A stretch of DNA of 11,649 nt from positions 1-11,649 of the forward strand of contig JAFAXJ010000637.1 of assembly GCA_019241095.1 (NCBI GenBank), given 5' to 3'. Every line of letters starts with the position of its first letter. The first letter of the stretch is position 1. The position numbers were made by a program, and so were the translations under genes. Positions 1-7,842 of the stretch are shown here, piece after piece. The notes beneath the pieces were generated by a model. That model ran no database searches. It saw nothing but the letters and a program-made list of their open reading frames with translations, and had not been told where the DNA came from. This stretch comes from Verrucomicrobiota bacterium. Lineage in GTDB: Bacteria; Verrucomicrobiota; Verrucomicrobiia; Chthoniobacterales; JAFAMB01.

Positions 1-3
1 CCT

Positions 4-633
4 TTACTGTCCGGGAGTTGGGCTAGGGCTCGGTGAGGGGCTTGCCGTCGCCGCTGGGGTAGCTCCATTGGTGGGGCCACCTGAGTTGTCAGTCGAAGGT
101 GCTGCCGTGTCGGGTTGCGAAGTGCTGTTTTTGTCACTGTTCGGCGAGCTTCCCGCCCCGGGCAGAGCCAGACTATTGCTGATGTCAGGCATGTTGGCCG
201 CAGGGTTGCCCGATGGAGGCCTTCCGGGGCCGGGCGCGGTTGTGGCCCCTATTTGCTGAGGACCCTCAATTTTCCCGGTTGAGTCCGGTATAGGGCGTTT
301 GCTTAAAAATCTGTTCAGCGTATAAAGATCACGCGTCACCCCATCAATTCGAATCACCGTTAATCCTCCGGGTCCGGCATTCTCTTTGACGACATGCACT
401 AGGTTACCTCCGATCAAATAGTAGGCTTTGATCTGCTCGACCATCTTGAGCTTATTTGAATCGCTAGGATCCTTTAAAATTCGATCCAGATCATCCTTTG
501 ACGGACAGGCGTACGGACCATCGATTGCAACCCACCTGTACCCTTTGGCGACCCAGTCGGAATATTTGTCTTTGGCGAAGCCTGTCGCCGTGCTTACGAC
601 CAGAGCTGATAATATGAGAGCTTTATAATTCAT
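4..633 (-). CDS. Secreted protein of unknown function, third gene of the RND efflux operon
   Basis: A 209-residue protein that I do not recognise. Residues 1-20 form a typical Sec signal peptide: Lys near the start, a hydrophobic core (ALILSALVVSTATG) and a plausible cleavage site after GFA, so the mature protein should be periplasmic or exported. Residues about 23-112 look like one small folded domain, with motifs GYRWVAIDGPYACPS (a single Cys43), AYYLIGGNLVHVV and RDLYTLNRFLSKRPIP. From about residue 125 to the end the sequence is low-complexity, rich in Pro, Ser, Thr, Gly, Asn and Ala, and finishes in SPSPSPSPTPGQ; this is probably a disordered linker or envelope-associated tail. It starts 18 bases after the adaptor stop codon on the same strand, so it is probably co-transcribed with the pump. 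No clear Shine-Dalgarno sequence precedes the ATG. A periplasmic accessory to the pump is possible, but only position supports this. The gene is complete, ending 3 bases inside the window edge. Confidence 0.75.
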   Translation of the reverse strand: MNYKALILSALVVSTATGFAKDKYSDWVAKGYRWVAIDGPYACPSKDDLDRILKDPSDSNKLKMVEQIKAYYLIGGNLVHVVKENAGPGGLTVIRIDGVTRDLYTLNRFLSKRPIPDSTGKIEGPQQIGATTAPGPGRPPSGNPAANMPDISNSLALPGAGSSPNSDKNSTSQPDTAAPSTDNSGGPTNGATPAATASPSPSPSPTPGQ

Positions 634-651
634 GAGATAGCCGGATGGTTA

Positions 652-1863
652 TCACGGATTTTTTGCTACTGGATGTTGTTGCCCAGCCTGTGATTGTACT
701 TGTACCTCCATTCCATTTTCAAGTCCATCGGAGGGGTTAACAATCACATTGTCGCTAATGGACAGACCCTCGACAATTTCGAGCTGCGTGCCGAGATCTC
801 TGCCGATCTTTATTTTCCTAATTTGAACTTTGCCTTCCGGGCCGACAACTCCAACCGCAGCGCCTTCTGATCGAAACAACAGAGTGTTCGCAGGCACCAG
901 TAAAGCGGCAGAGCTGCCCTGTGTCTGGAAGTGCACCTGTGCGTAAGCGCCGGGAAAGAGCTCTTCAGTTTTGTTTGGGATTTCCAGTTCCGTCAACAGG
1001 GTGCGAGTCGAAATATCAATTGCACCGGCGGTATGGACAACTTCTGCCGTGAATTTGCGACCAGGAAAAGTTTCAAAGGTCAAATCGGCTTTCATTCCGA
1101 GCTTAACATATCCAGCCAAGCGCTCTGGCACACTTACATAAACACGAAGCGGCGAAACTTGGGATATAGTAAAAAGCGCGTTCCCGGACCCAGAATTAAC
1201 AAGCGCGCCAAGGTCTGTGTTACGCGCAGTGACAATGCCGTCGAAAGGCGCTTTGATCAGTTTGAATTGCTCAAGTGCAGTGAGGCGATCGAGATTCGCT
1301 TGATCTGCGGAGACGGTCGATTGGTTTTCGTGAAACGTATCAGAGGCGCTGTCAAATTCTTGTGCCGAAATAACTTTTCGATTGAATAAGTCTTGGTCGC
1401 GCTTGTAAGTAGCTTCAGCGAGCGCAGATGCAGCCTCGGCGACTTTCACCTGTGCTTTGGCCTGGTTCCACTGCTGGTCGACCTCAGGTGTTTCGATTTC
1501 ACCCAGCACATCCCCAGCTTTGACCCGCGCCCCGATATCGCTATACCACTTTTTCAGATAACCGCTCGTTTGCGCAAAAAGCGGCGCTTGAAAGTAGGCT
1601 TGGGTTTGTCCGGGCAAATCAACGTTTATGGATGCCGGAGCTCGTTCAGGATGAACGGTCACAACCGTTATTTGAGCATTCTTTTGAGCTACTTGCTTTA
1701 GATTGTTCGTATTCGCGGATCGCCGATTGATCCCGACAGCCGCTAAGGCCACGAAGCAAGCGCACGCCACAAGGAAAATTAACCAGAGATGTCGTTTCTT
1801 TCTCTTCGGACGCGCTTCTCTCCCGGTCGGTTCTGCTTCAAGTTGAGAGGTGGTTTCCGGCAT
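652..1863 (-). CDS. RND efflux periplasmic adaptor subunit (MFP / HlyD-AcrA family)
   Basis: Membrane fusion protein that would bridge the inner-membrane RND permease to an outer-membrane channel. I start it at the ATG ending at 1863 (403 residues, MPETTSQ...) because AGGAG lies 7 bases upstream; a longer in-frame start at 1890 adds nine residues (MFAPNRRKP) without such a site. Order of parts: a basic cytoplasmic N-terminus (RPKRKKRH); one membrane segment or uncleaved signal at about 26-44; a biotinyl-lipoyl-like half domain with GYLKKWYSDIGARVKAGDVL at about 100-119; a predicted alpha-helical hairpin rich in Ala, Gln and Glu at about 132-196; the second lipoyl half with LIKAPFDGIVTARNTDLGALV at about 202-222; then beta-barrel and membrane-proximal domains (FPGAYAQVHF, LLVPANTLLFR). 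Length is normal for the family. LVAC at the start of the membrane segment resembles a lipobox, but the hydrophobic stretch runs on past the Cys, so a transmembrane anchor is more likely. It lies 44 bases downstream of the permease gene. Substrate is unknown. Confidence 0.93.
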   Translation of the reverse strand: MPETTSQLEAEPTGREARPKRKKRHLWLIFLVACACFVALAAVGINRRSANTNNLKQVAQKNAQITVVTVHPERAPASINVDLPGQTQAYFQAPLFAQTSGYLKKWYSDIGARVKAGDVLGEIETPEVDQQWNQAKAQVKVAEAASALAEATYKRDQDLFNRKVISAQEFDSASDTFHENQSTVSADQANLDRLTALEQFKLIKAPFDGIVTARNTDLGALVNSGSGNALFTISQVSPLRVYVSVPERLAGYVKLGMKADLTFETFPGRKFTAEVVHTAGAIDISTRTLLTELEIPNKTEELFPGAYAQVHFQTQGSSAALLVPANTLLFRSEGAAVGVVGPEGKVQIRKIKIGRDLGTQLEIVEGLSISDNVIVNPSDGLENGMEVQVQSQAGQQHPVAKNP

Positions 1864-1907
1864 AGGTTTTCTCCTGTTCGGAGCAAACAAGTTTCAGGAT
1901 GCACTGA

Positions 1908-4900
1908 TCACGCCTTTGCCGGTTCGGATTCTGCCGGCTGAGTGCTGCTTTTGCTCCTTCGCACGAGCATGAAAACGGTCGGGACAAAAAACAACGTGGC
2001 GATCGTGGCGAAAATCAATCCACCAATGACAGCTCTCCCTAGAGGAGCATTTTGCTCGCCGCCTTCGCCCAATGCGAGCGCCATCGGAATCATCCCGATG
2101 ATCATGGCAGCAGCTGTCATAAGCACGGGGCGTAGCCGAACATAGCCAGCCTCCAGAGCGGCCCGGTATGAATCTTTGTACTCCTCTTGGCGTTCATTGG
2201 CAAAAGTCACCACCAGAACACTGTTGGCGGTAGCAACGCCCATGCACATGATTGCCCCCATCAAAGCAGGGACACTTAAAGTTGTGCCTGTAATAAAAAG
2301 GATCCAGATAATGCCGGCGAGAGCGCAAGGTAATGCCGTAATGATAATGAACGGTTCAATCCAGGATTGGAAATTGACCACCATCAATAGGTAAACCAGC
2401 ACTAATGAAAAACCCAGGCCGAGATATAATCCCAAAAAGGAGTTGCGCATTGTCAAGACTTGGCCGCGCACAGCGATCGTGCTGCCTTTAGGCAGATCCT
2501 TTTTGGCTGTGTTGATCAGCTTTTCAATCTCGCCCGCAACAAAACCGAGGTCTTTACCCTCGACATTTCCGTAAATGTTGATCACCGGCCTGATATTGTA
2601 ATGATCAATAATGGGCGAGGTTTTGCTTCTGGAAATAGTAGCTACATTAGCCAGAAGCTCCGACTGACCGGTAGAACCGCCTAAAATTGGCAGATTCCTT
2701 AGCGCGTCCAACGAATCAATATCGTACTGAGGTGATTGAGCGTTAATCTGGTAGCTGACCCCGTTTTTGGGATCGACCCAAAAATTGGGATTTGTTTGCT
2801 GAGAACCCGCCAGCGCGCCAAGAACGCTATTTGCAACTGCCTGCTGCTGCATTCCTAAAAGCGACTCCTTCGTGCGATCGGCCGTGATGTCTAATCGGGG
2901 CGCGTCGTCAGGTTCCTGGATCCGGAAATCAGTTGCTCCAGGAATTTTGTGAATCTGATTGATCAACCGGTTAGCAAAAAGGAAATTGCCTTCCTTGTCT
3001 GCGCCGATTACCTGAATATCAACAGGGGCTGGAAGACCAAAATTCAGGATTTGCGCAACAATGTCGTCAGCCGGATACCAGACCGTCACACCCGGGTAAT
3101 CGCGCATCATGCGATCTCGTATAGTTTGGGTAAAGATATCAGTTGGTTTATGCTTGGGCGCCAATTCGACCAAAATATCGCCATCCGCGGCACTCATCGT
3201 ACCGGTGGTGTTGTAAGACAAATTGATGCCGCTGTAAGGAATCCCAAGATTATCGATGATACTTGTGAGCTGGTCGGCAGGGATAATCTGCCGGATCATC
3301 GTTTCTATTTTATCAACCGAACGTGCAGTCTCTTCAATACGGGTCCCTGGCTTGAATCGCACGTGCATATCGAATCGCCCGGCATCAACGCGGGGAAAAA
3401 AATCTTGGCCTAGAAACGGGAACAATCCCGCGCTAAGTACCGAGAAAGCGACAACAACAAAGACGATTTTACCTGGATTGCGTAGAGCCAAACTGAGAAG
3501 ATCACGGTAGCTTTCCCGGAACTTTTCAAAACGCTTTTCGAAAGCCTGATGGAATTTCCCGAACCAGCCAAAGAACGAATTGTTTTTTGATTGATGATCC
3601 TCACCATGTTTAGGCTCTTTCATCCAGTACATCGCAAGTGTTGGAACAAGCGTGCGTGACAGAATATAAGAGGACAGCATTGCGAAAATAACCGCCTCCG
3701 CCAAAGGTGAGAAAAGATACTTTGCAACTCCGGAGAGAAAGAAAACTGGTACAAAAACAATGCAAATGCAGAGGGTAGAAACAAATGCCGGGACGGCGAT
3801 CTGAGCTGCTCCATCTCGAATTGCGTCCAGGACCGGTTTACCCTCAGCCAAGTGGCGGTCGATGTTCTCAATCGTAACAGTCGCATCATCGACAAGAATA
3901 CCGACCGCCAAGGCGAATCCTCCGAGCGTCATGATATTGATGGTCTGCCCGAGAGCGCTCAACATTGAGAGCGAGGACAGGATCGAGAGCGGAATGGATA
4001 TCGCAATAATAAGGGTGCTCTTCCAGTCTCCTAGAAAAACCAGAATAAGAATGGCCGTTAAACCAGCTGCGATCGCTGCTTCTCGAACTACTCCCTCGAT
4101 TGCGGCCGTCACGAAAATGGACTGATCGGAAAGCAAAGAGATGTTTAGCCCCTGCGGTAGAGTTTGTTTCAACTCCGGTAATTTAGCTTTGATCCCGTTA
4201 ACTATATCCAAAGTGGAGGCTGATCCGGTCTTTTGAATGTCCAGCATCGTTGCCCGGGAGCCGTTAAATCGCACGATATTGGTCTGAGGAATGTTGCCGT
4301 TTCTTATATTGGCCACGTCTCGCACGTAAATGGTAGATCCGTTAGCCAGGGACTTGATCGGGATCGCATTCAGGTCCGCGATAGTTTTGGGACTGGAATT
4401 CAAGCCAACTTGGTATTCAAACTGCCCGATTTTAATCGTTCCCGAAGGCAATGTGAGGTTTTGGGCATTAATTGCGTTCACAACGTCAGCCGGAACGAGC
4501 CCATGAGCCTGCAAAGCCTGATAATTAAGATCTACGGACACATACCGCATTTTGCCACCATATGGGTACGGAACAGCAGCGCCTGGAACAGTGATAAGCT
4601 GAGTACGAACAAAGTTCAGGGCAAAGTCATTTAACTGTTGTTCCGAAATATCCTTCCCATTTAGACCAACACGAATAACCGCAACATTGGATGCACTATA
4701 GCTGAGGACCAACGGCGGTGTCGTGCCAACCGGAAGTTGCCGAAGAACGGCTTGTGAGACGGAAGTAACCTGGGCGATGCCGGTAGCGACATTCGCGGAG
4801 GGTTGCAGAAAGACTTTAACGACCGCAATGCCGAGAAGCGATTGCGACTCGATATGTTCGATGTTGTCAACTGTGGTGGTTAACACCCGTTCGAAAGGTG

Positions 4901-5093
4901 ATGTAAGATGTTGCTCCAGATCTTCGGGTGATAACCCAGGGTAATTCCAAATGATCGATATTACCGGGATGTTGATCGACGGGAAAATGTCCTTCGGTGT
5001 TGCCAAAATAGACAGAACCCCGGTGATCAAAATCAAAATGGCTAATACGATAAAGGTGTAAGGCCTTTTGAGCGCTAAATTAACAATCCACAT
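1908..5093 (-). CDS. RND multidrug efflux permease (HAE1/AcrB-like inner-membrane transporter)
   Basis: Full-length 1061-residue proton-driven exporter that would work as a trimer in the inner membrane with the adaptor encoded next. The N-terminus (MWIVNLALKRPYTFIVLAILIL) is the usual first membrane helix. Residues 30-330 form the first porter/periplasmic loop. A run of helices follows, including TM4 with GILVDDATVTIENIDRHL, where Asp402-Asp403 match AcrB Asp407-Asp408. A second periplasmic loop follows (about 555-870), starting with FLGQDFFPRVDAGRFDMHVR. The last helices carry VRLRPVLMT (Arg986 and Thr993 match AcrB Arg971 and Thr978) and GGLIFATIATLFFVPTVFMLVRR. At the AcrB Lys940 position in TM10 (GLSAKNAIL), this protein has GVATANSVL, that is Ala956, so the classic proton-relay lysine is absent. 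There is no frameshift. The start is fixed by homology; the ATG has no visible Shine-Dalgarno. It is the first gene of the minus-strand operon. Its substrate cannot be read from sequence. Confidence 0.95.
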   Translation of the reverse strand: MWIVNLALKRPYTFIVLAILILITGVLSILATPKDIFPSINIPVISIIWNYPGLSPEDLEQHLTSPFERVLTTTVDNIEHIESQSLLGIAVVKVFLQPSANVATGIAQVTSVSQAVLRQLPVGTTPPLVLSYSASNVAVIRVGLNGKDISEQQLNDFALNFVRTQLITVPGAAVPYPYGGKMRYVSVDLNYQALQAHGLVPADVVNAINAQNLTLPSGTIKIGQFEYQVGLNSSPKTIADLNAIPIKSLANGSTIYVRDVANIRNGNIPQTNIVRFNGSRATMLDIQKTGSASTLDIVNGIKAKLPELKQTLPQGLNISLLSDQSIFVTAAIEGVVREAAIAAGLTAILILVFLGDWKSTLIIAISIPLSILSSLSMLSALGQTINIMTLGGFALAVGILVDDATVTIENIDRHLAEGKPVLDAIRDGAAQIAVPAFVSTLCICIVFVPVFFLSGVAKYLFSPLAEAVIFAMLSSYILSRTLVPTLAMYWMKEPKHGEDHQSKNNSFFGWFGKFHQAFEKRFEKFRESYRDLLSLALRNPGKIVFVVVAFSVLSAGLFPFLGQDFFPRVDAGRFDMHVRFKPGTRIEETARSVDKIETMIRQIIPADQLTSIIDNLGIPYSGINLSYNTTGTMSAADGDILVELAPKHKPTDIFTQTIRDRMMRDYPGVTVWYPADDIVAQILNFGLPAPVDIQVIGADKEGNFLFANRLINQIHKIPGATDFRIQEPDDAPRLDITADRTKESLLGMQQQAVANSVLGALAGSQQTNPNFWVDPKNGVSYQINAQSPQYDIDSLDALRNLPILGGSTGQSELLANVATISRSKTSPIIDHYNIRPVINIYGNVEGKDLGFVAGEIEKLINTAKKDLPKGSTIAVRGQVLTMRNSFLGLYLGLGFSLVLVYLLMVVNFQSWIEPFIIITALPCALAGIIWILFITGTTLSVPALMGAIMCMGVATANSVLVVTFANERQEEYKDSYRAALEAGYVRLRPVLMTAAAMIIGMIPMALALGEGGEQNAPLGRAVIGGLIFATIATLFFVPTVFMLVRRSKSSTQPAESEPAKA

Positions 5094-5261
5094 AAAAGGT
5101 GGTTTGCAGTTGCATTACACGAAGCGGCCAAGAAAGGCGCAATGCAGAGCAGTTGAATCTATAATCTCCCTAACAAATTGAAGTTTAATGCCGATTAACA
5201 TTCGGTTCAGATTCAGAATTAGCAAGAGAAGGCGGCACATTTGTGTGGAGAGTAAACGCAA
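5094..5261. promoter_or_regulatory. Divergent intergenic region between the RND operon and the acylase gene
   Basis: These 168 bases separate two divergent start codons, so both promoters must lie here or overlap the gene starts. A perfect TATAAT sits on the plus strand at 5160-5165, but no good -35 is seen 16-18 bases upstream. The overlapping minus-strand sequence TATAGA (5163-5158) could serve as the -10 for the pump operon, again with a weak -35. TTAATGCCGATTAA (5185-5198) has perfect 5-base arms and could be a regulator site. GCAGTTG occurs twice (5106-5112 and 5149-5155), and TGCATT/AATGCA (5111-5116 and 5141-5146) are inverted copies in what would be the pump mRNA leader. Promoter assignments are by eye. 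Confidence 0.45.
5247..5250 (+). promoter_or_regulatory. Ribosome binding site of the acylase gene
   Basis: GGAG ends 11 bases before the ATG at 5262. The spacing is slightly long, but no other in-frame start fits better, and this ATG gives a basic N-terminal tail followed by a membrane anchor, as expected for the family. Confidence 0.5.
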
Positions 5262-7730
5262 ATGAGTACCTCAAAGAAGAAAGCGCGCCAACCGTCAACT
5301 GATCAAGCAAACGGAACGAAGTCGCTGCCAATCAGACTTGGGCTCAACAGGTTGCTTGTTTTCGTCGGAGTGCTTGGTCTCGGGTTTGTAGCATGCGCCA
5401 TTCTAGTCTGGTTAACCCTCGCGGGCAGTTTGCCTCGAGAGGATGGAACCTTGCACGTATCGGGCATCGGATCGCCTGTCGAGATCAGACGCGACCGTTT
5501 TGGGATCCCGACTATCTCCGCAGTTGATCGAAAAGATGCGGCTTTCGGCACGGGCTTTGTTCACGCGCAGGATCGTTTTTTTCAGATGGATACTCTCCGT
5601 CGAAAATCCGCCGGGGAGCTAGCCGAGCTTTTTGGCGCGATTGCACTGCCGCTCGATCGATCTGCAGCAGTCCATCGATTTCGGCTGAAGTGCACTCAAG
5701 ATTTCCAGAGTCTGCCATCGGATCAGCAAGCAATATTGATCTCTTATGCTGCAGGGGTGAACGCTGGCTTGGCAGAATTGAAAGCCATGCCTTTCGAATA
5801 CTATCTGCTCGGAATGCGGCCCAGGCCATGGCGGCCGGAAGACAGCCTTCTGATTGTCTACACAATGGCCCTGGACCTGCAGGGCACTGCCGAGAACACT
5901 GAACTGTCAGAAAATGCTTTGAAACGGGTCTTACCGGAAAAAGCTTTCCAATTTTTTGCACCGTCAAAATCGACTTGGGATGTGCCTCTCGACCCGGAAC
6001 CATCTGTAACTCCAGCGCCAATACCGAATGGTTTCAGAGTTGCAGATTTACCCGCGAGCAATACATATGCTGAGAACAGATCCGAATCAGGCGGGAAAAA
6101 CGCGTGTTTTTTTTCTGTCGCGAGACCCGATCGTTATGAGGGAAGCAATGCCTGGGCGGTAGGGCCGACAAGGACCGAAGACCGGCATACCATTGTTGCC
6201 AACGATCCACATCTGGTTTTACGAGTTCCCAACATTTGGTATCGTCTCGCGCTGTCCTGGCCAGTGGGAGATGCCGCTAATTATGTTTGTGGTGTTACGA
6301 TTCCGGGCGCCCCTCCGATAGTGATTGGCAGCAACGGGCATGTCGCGTGGGGCCTTACGAACGCCAGCATCGATTCTGATGACGTGGTCTTGGTTGACGT
6401 CAAAAAAGCGGACCCGGATTTTTATCGTACTGCCGCGGGCTGGGAACAATTTGAGAAGATCTCGGTGCCCATCAACGTCAAGGGGAGTAGTCCCGAAAAT
6501 GCGCAATTTCTCCAAACAATTTGGGGACCAGTTAGAGGTGCGGATCTGGATGGTCGTTTAAGAGTCTTGCATTCGGTCATAGATCAGCCCGGAGTCGTAA
6601 ATTTAAACAGGCTTGCTATTGAATGCTCCGCTTCCGTGCATGAAGCCATGGAAATCGCGAAAAGGTCAGGTATACCGGCGCAAAATTTTGTTGTTGCCGA
6701 CACTTCTGGCGGTATCGGGTGGACAGTCATGGGACCTATCCCGCGTCGGTCAGGGTTTGACGGGCGCTTACCTCTTGTTTGGGCCGATGGTTCTCAGCAT
6801 TGGGATGGTTGGCTAGGATTTGGAGAGTACCCTGAGCGCTCAAACTTGCCTTTCATCTGGAGCGCAAACAATCGCATGGTCAACGGGCCTGATCTTGCCA
6901 AACTGGGCGACGGAGGATATGACCGAGGCGCCAGGGCCACTCAGGTTCATGATGACCTGGCACGATGTCTTTCGGCGAACTATCACGATATGTTAGCTAT
7001 TCAAACGGATATTAACGCCGTTTTTCTTAATCGTTGGTACGACCAACTCGCCTCGGTGTTATCTGCACCGAGGGCAGCTCTGAATACGGCGCGGGAAGAA
7101 TTCCGTGGTCAGCTTCATGGGTGGTCGAGGCAGGCGGACGCTTCCTCAATCGCATATCGGCTTACGCGCGAATACCGGAACGAAGTTGCTGTTCGATCTT
7201 TTGAGCCGCTCACAAAACTTGCCAGAACAGTTTATCCCGATTTTGACTACACCGATCTGAATTATGAAGATCCACTCTGGTCAATGGTTACGGCAAAGCC
7301 GAAAAATTTGCTTAGCAGCCGTTACTCAAACTGGGAGGAACTCTTTTTGGATGCAGTTGATGCGGTGATTCGGACCGTCAAACCGATCGGCTACCAGCAT
7401 TTCACTGTGGGAGACCGGAATGAAACGCGAATACAGCATCCGATGAGTGGGGCGCTTGGGGTATTTGGTAATCTGCTGAATATGGCCGCTGATCGCTTGC
7501 CCGGAGACCGGTATGACATGCCGCGTATACAAGGTAGTGCTTTCGGTGCTTCATTACGGATGGCGGTATCACCTGGGCACGAGCAAAAGGGCTACCTCGT
7601 GATGCCTTGTGGGCAGAGCGGTAACCCCATTTCGTCGCACTACCGGGATCTTCATGCAGCCTGGGTTGCAGATCGGCCTATGCCGTTCCTGCCAGGTCCG
7701 GAGATGCACCATCTGAGTTTGATCCCATAA
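5262..7730 (+). CDS. Penicillin acylase family protein (Ntn hydrolase, membrane-anchored precursor)
   Basis: An 822-residue precursor of the penicillin amidase family (peptidase S45 type). Members cleave amide bonds in beta-lactams, acyl-homoserine lactones or other N-acyl compounds after autocatalytic splitting into alpha and beta chains. Residues about 31-56 (LLVFVGVLGLGFVACAILVWLTLAG) follow a Lys-rich tail and look like a signal-anchor, placing the enzyme on the periplasmic face. The alpha chain shows VEIRRDRFGIPTISA (73-87), GTGFVHAQDRFFQMD and RRKSAGELAELFG. The maturation site is Gly294-Ser295 in EGSNAWAVGP; Ser295 would be the N-terminal nucleophile of the beta chain, followed by VANDPHL. 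SANNR at 534-538 supplies the oxyanion Asn (Asn536 is beta position 242, close to Asn241 of E. coli penicillin G acylase). The Arg in GYDRGARATQ fits the conserved beta-chain Arg near position 263. The C-terminal motif GQSGNPISSHYRDLHAAWV is typical. All key residues are present, so activity is expected. Substrate is not determined. Confidence 0.93.
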   Translation: MSTSKKKARQPSTDQANGTKSLPIRLGLNRLLVFVGVLGLGFVACAILVWLTLAGSLPREDGTLHVSGIGSPVEIRRDRFGIPTISAVDRKDAAFGTGFVHAQDRFFQMDTLRRKSAGELAELFGAIALPLDRSAAVHRFRLKCTQDFQSLPSDQQAILISYAAGVNAGLAELKAMPFEYYLLGMRPRPWRPEDSLLIVYTMALDLQGTAENTELSENALKRVLPEKAFQFFAPSKSTWDVPLDPEPSVTPAPIPNGFRVADLPASNTYAENRSESGGKNACFFSVARPDRYEGSNAWAVGPTRTEDRHTIVANDPHLVLRVPNIWYRLALSWPVGDAANYVCGVTIPGAPPIVIGSNGHVAWGLTNASIDSDDVVLVDVKKADPDFYRTAAGWEQFEKISVPINVKGSSPENAQFLQTIWGPVRGADLDGRLRVLHSVIDQPGVVNLNRLAIECSASVHEAMEIAKRSGIPAQNFVVADTSGGIGWTVMGPIPRRSGFDGRLPLVWADGSQHWDGWLGFGEYPERSNLPFIWSANNRMVNGPDLAKLGDGGYDRGARATQVHDDLARCLSANYHDMLAIQTDINAVFLNRWYDQLASVLSAPRAALNTAREEFRGQLHGWSRQADASSIAYRLTREYRNEVAVRSFEPLTKLARTVYPDFDYTDLNYEDPLWSMVTAKPKNLLSSRYSNWEELFLDAVDAVIRTVKPIGYQHFTVGDRNETRIQHPMSGALGVFGNLLNMAADRLPGDRYDMPRIQGSAFGASLRMAVSPGHEQKGYLVMPCGQSGNPISSHYRDLHAAWVADRPMPFLPGPEMHHLSLIP

Positions 7731-7766
7731 AGAGGGAAGCCGGTAGCCAGGATCCGGGAGTTGCGA

Positions 7767-7811
7767 GGCGGAAGCGATGCGGGCCGAAGCCGAAGCTGCG
7801 CCGCTTGCGCC
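7767..7811 (+). other. Imperfect GC-rich stem-loop in the acylase-GH15 spacer
   Basis: GGCGGAAGCG (7767-7776) pairs with CGCTTGCGCC (7802-7811) at 9 of 10 positions, around a 25-base loop that contains the tandem GCCGAA GCCGAA. No T-run follows, so it is not a standard terminator. It could affect mRNA processing or translation of the GH15 gene. Folding has not been calculated. Confidence 0.35.
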
Positions 7812-7842
7812 CAACCCGATCAGTTGGCGAGTTGCGATCTGA
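7777..7842 (+). CDS. Possible 21-codon leader ORF upstream of the GH15 gene
   Basis: An ATG at 7777 opens a short frame (starting MRAEAEAAPL, rich in Ala and Pro) that closes with TGA at 7840-7842. That stop overlaps the likely GH15 start as TGATG, an arrangement that permits termination-reinitiation coupling. Only a weak purine stretch (GGCGGAAG) precedes the ATG, and it lies in the arm of the predicted stem-loop. The peptide resembles nothing I know. It may be a coupling leader, or chance. Confidence 0.2.
   Translation: MRAEAEAAPLAPNPISWRVAI

Noticed and set aside
931..1701. Plus-strand ORFs of 152 and 102 codons opposite the adaptor gene
   Set aside because: They lie fully inside a well-supported adaptor gene on the other strand, and their translations resemble no protein family.
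2949..3413. 154-codon plus-strand ORF opposite the permease gene
   Set aside because: Antisense shadow of the RND coding sequence with no family motif or ribosome site.
5512..6021. 169-codon minus-strand ORF opposite the acylase gene
   Set aside because: It covers a conserved part of the acylase in antisense. The composition looks random and no domain is visible.
5262..7730. Calling the acylase a true penicillin G acylase or AHL acylase with a gene symbol
   Set aside because: Catalytic residues fit the whole family; the pocket residues that set the substrate cannot be judged without a model.
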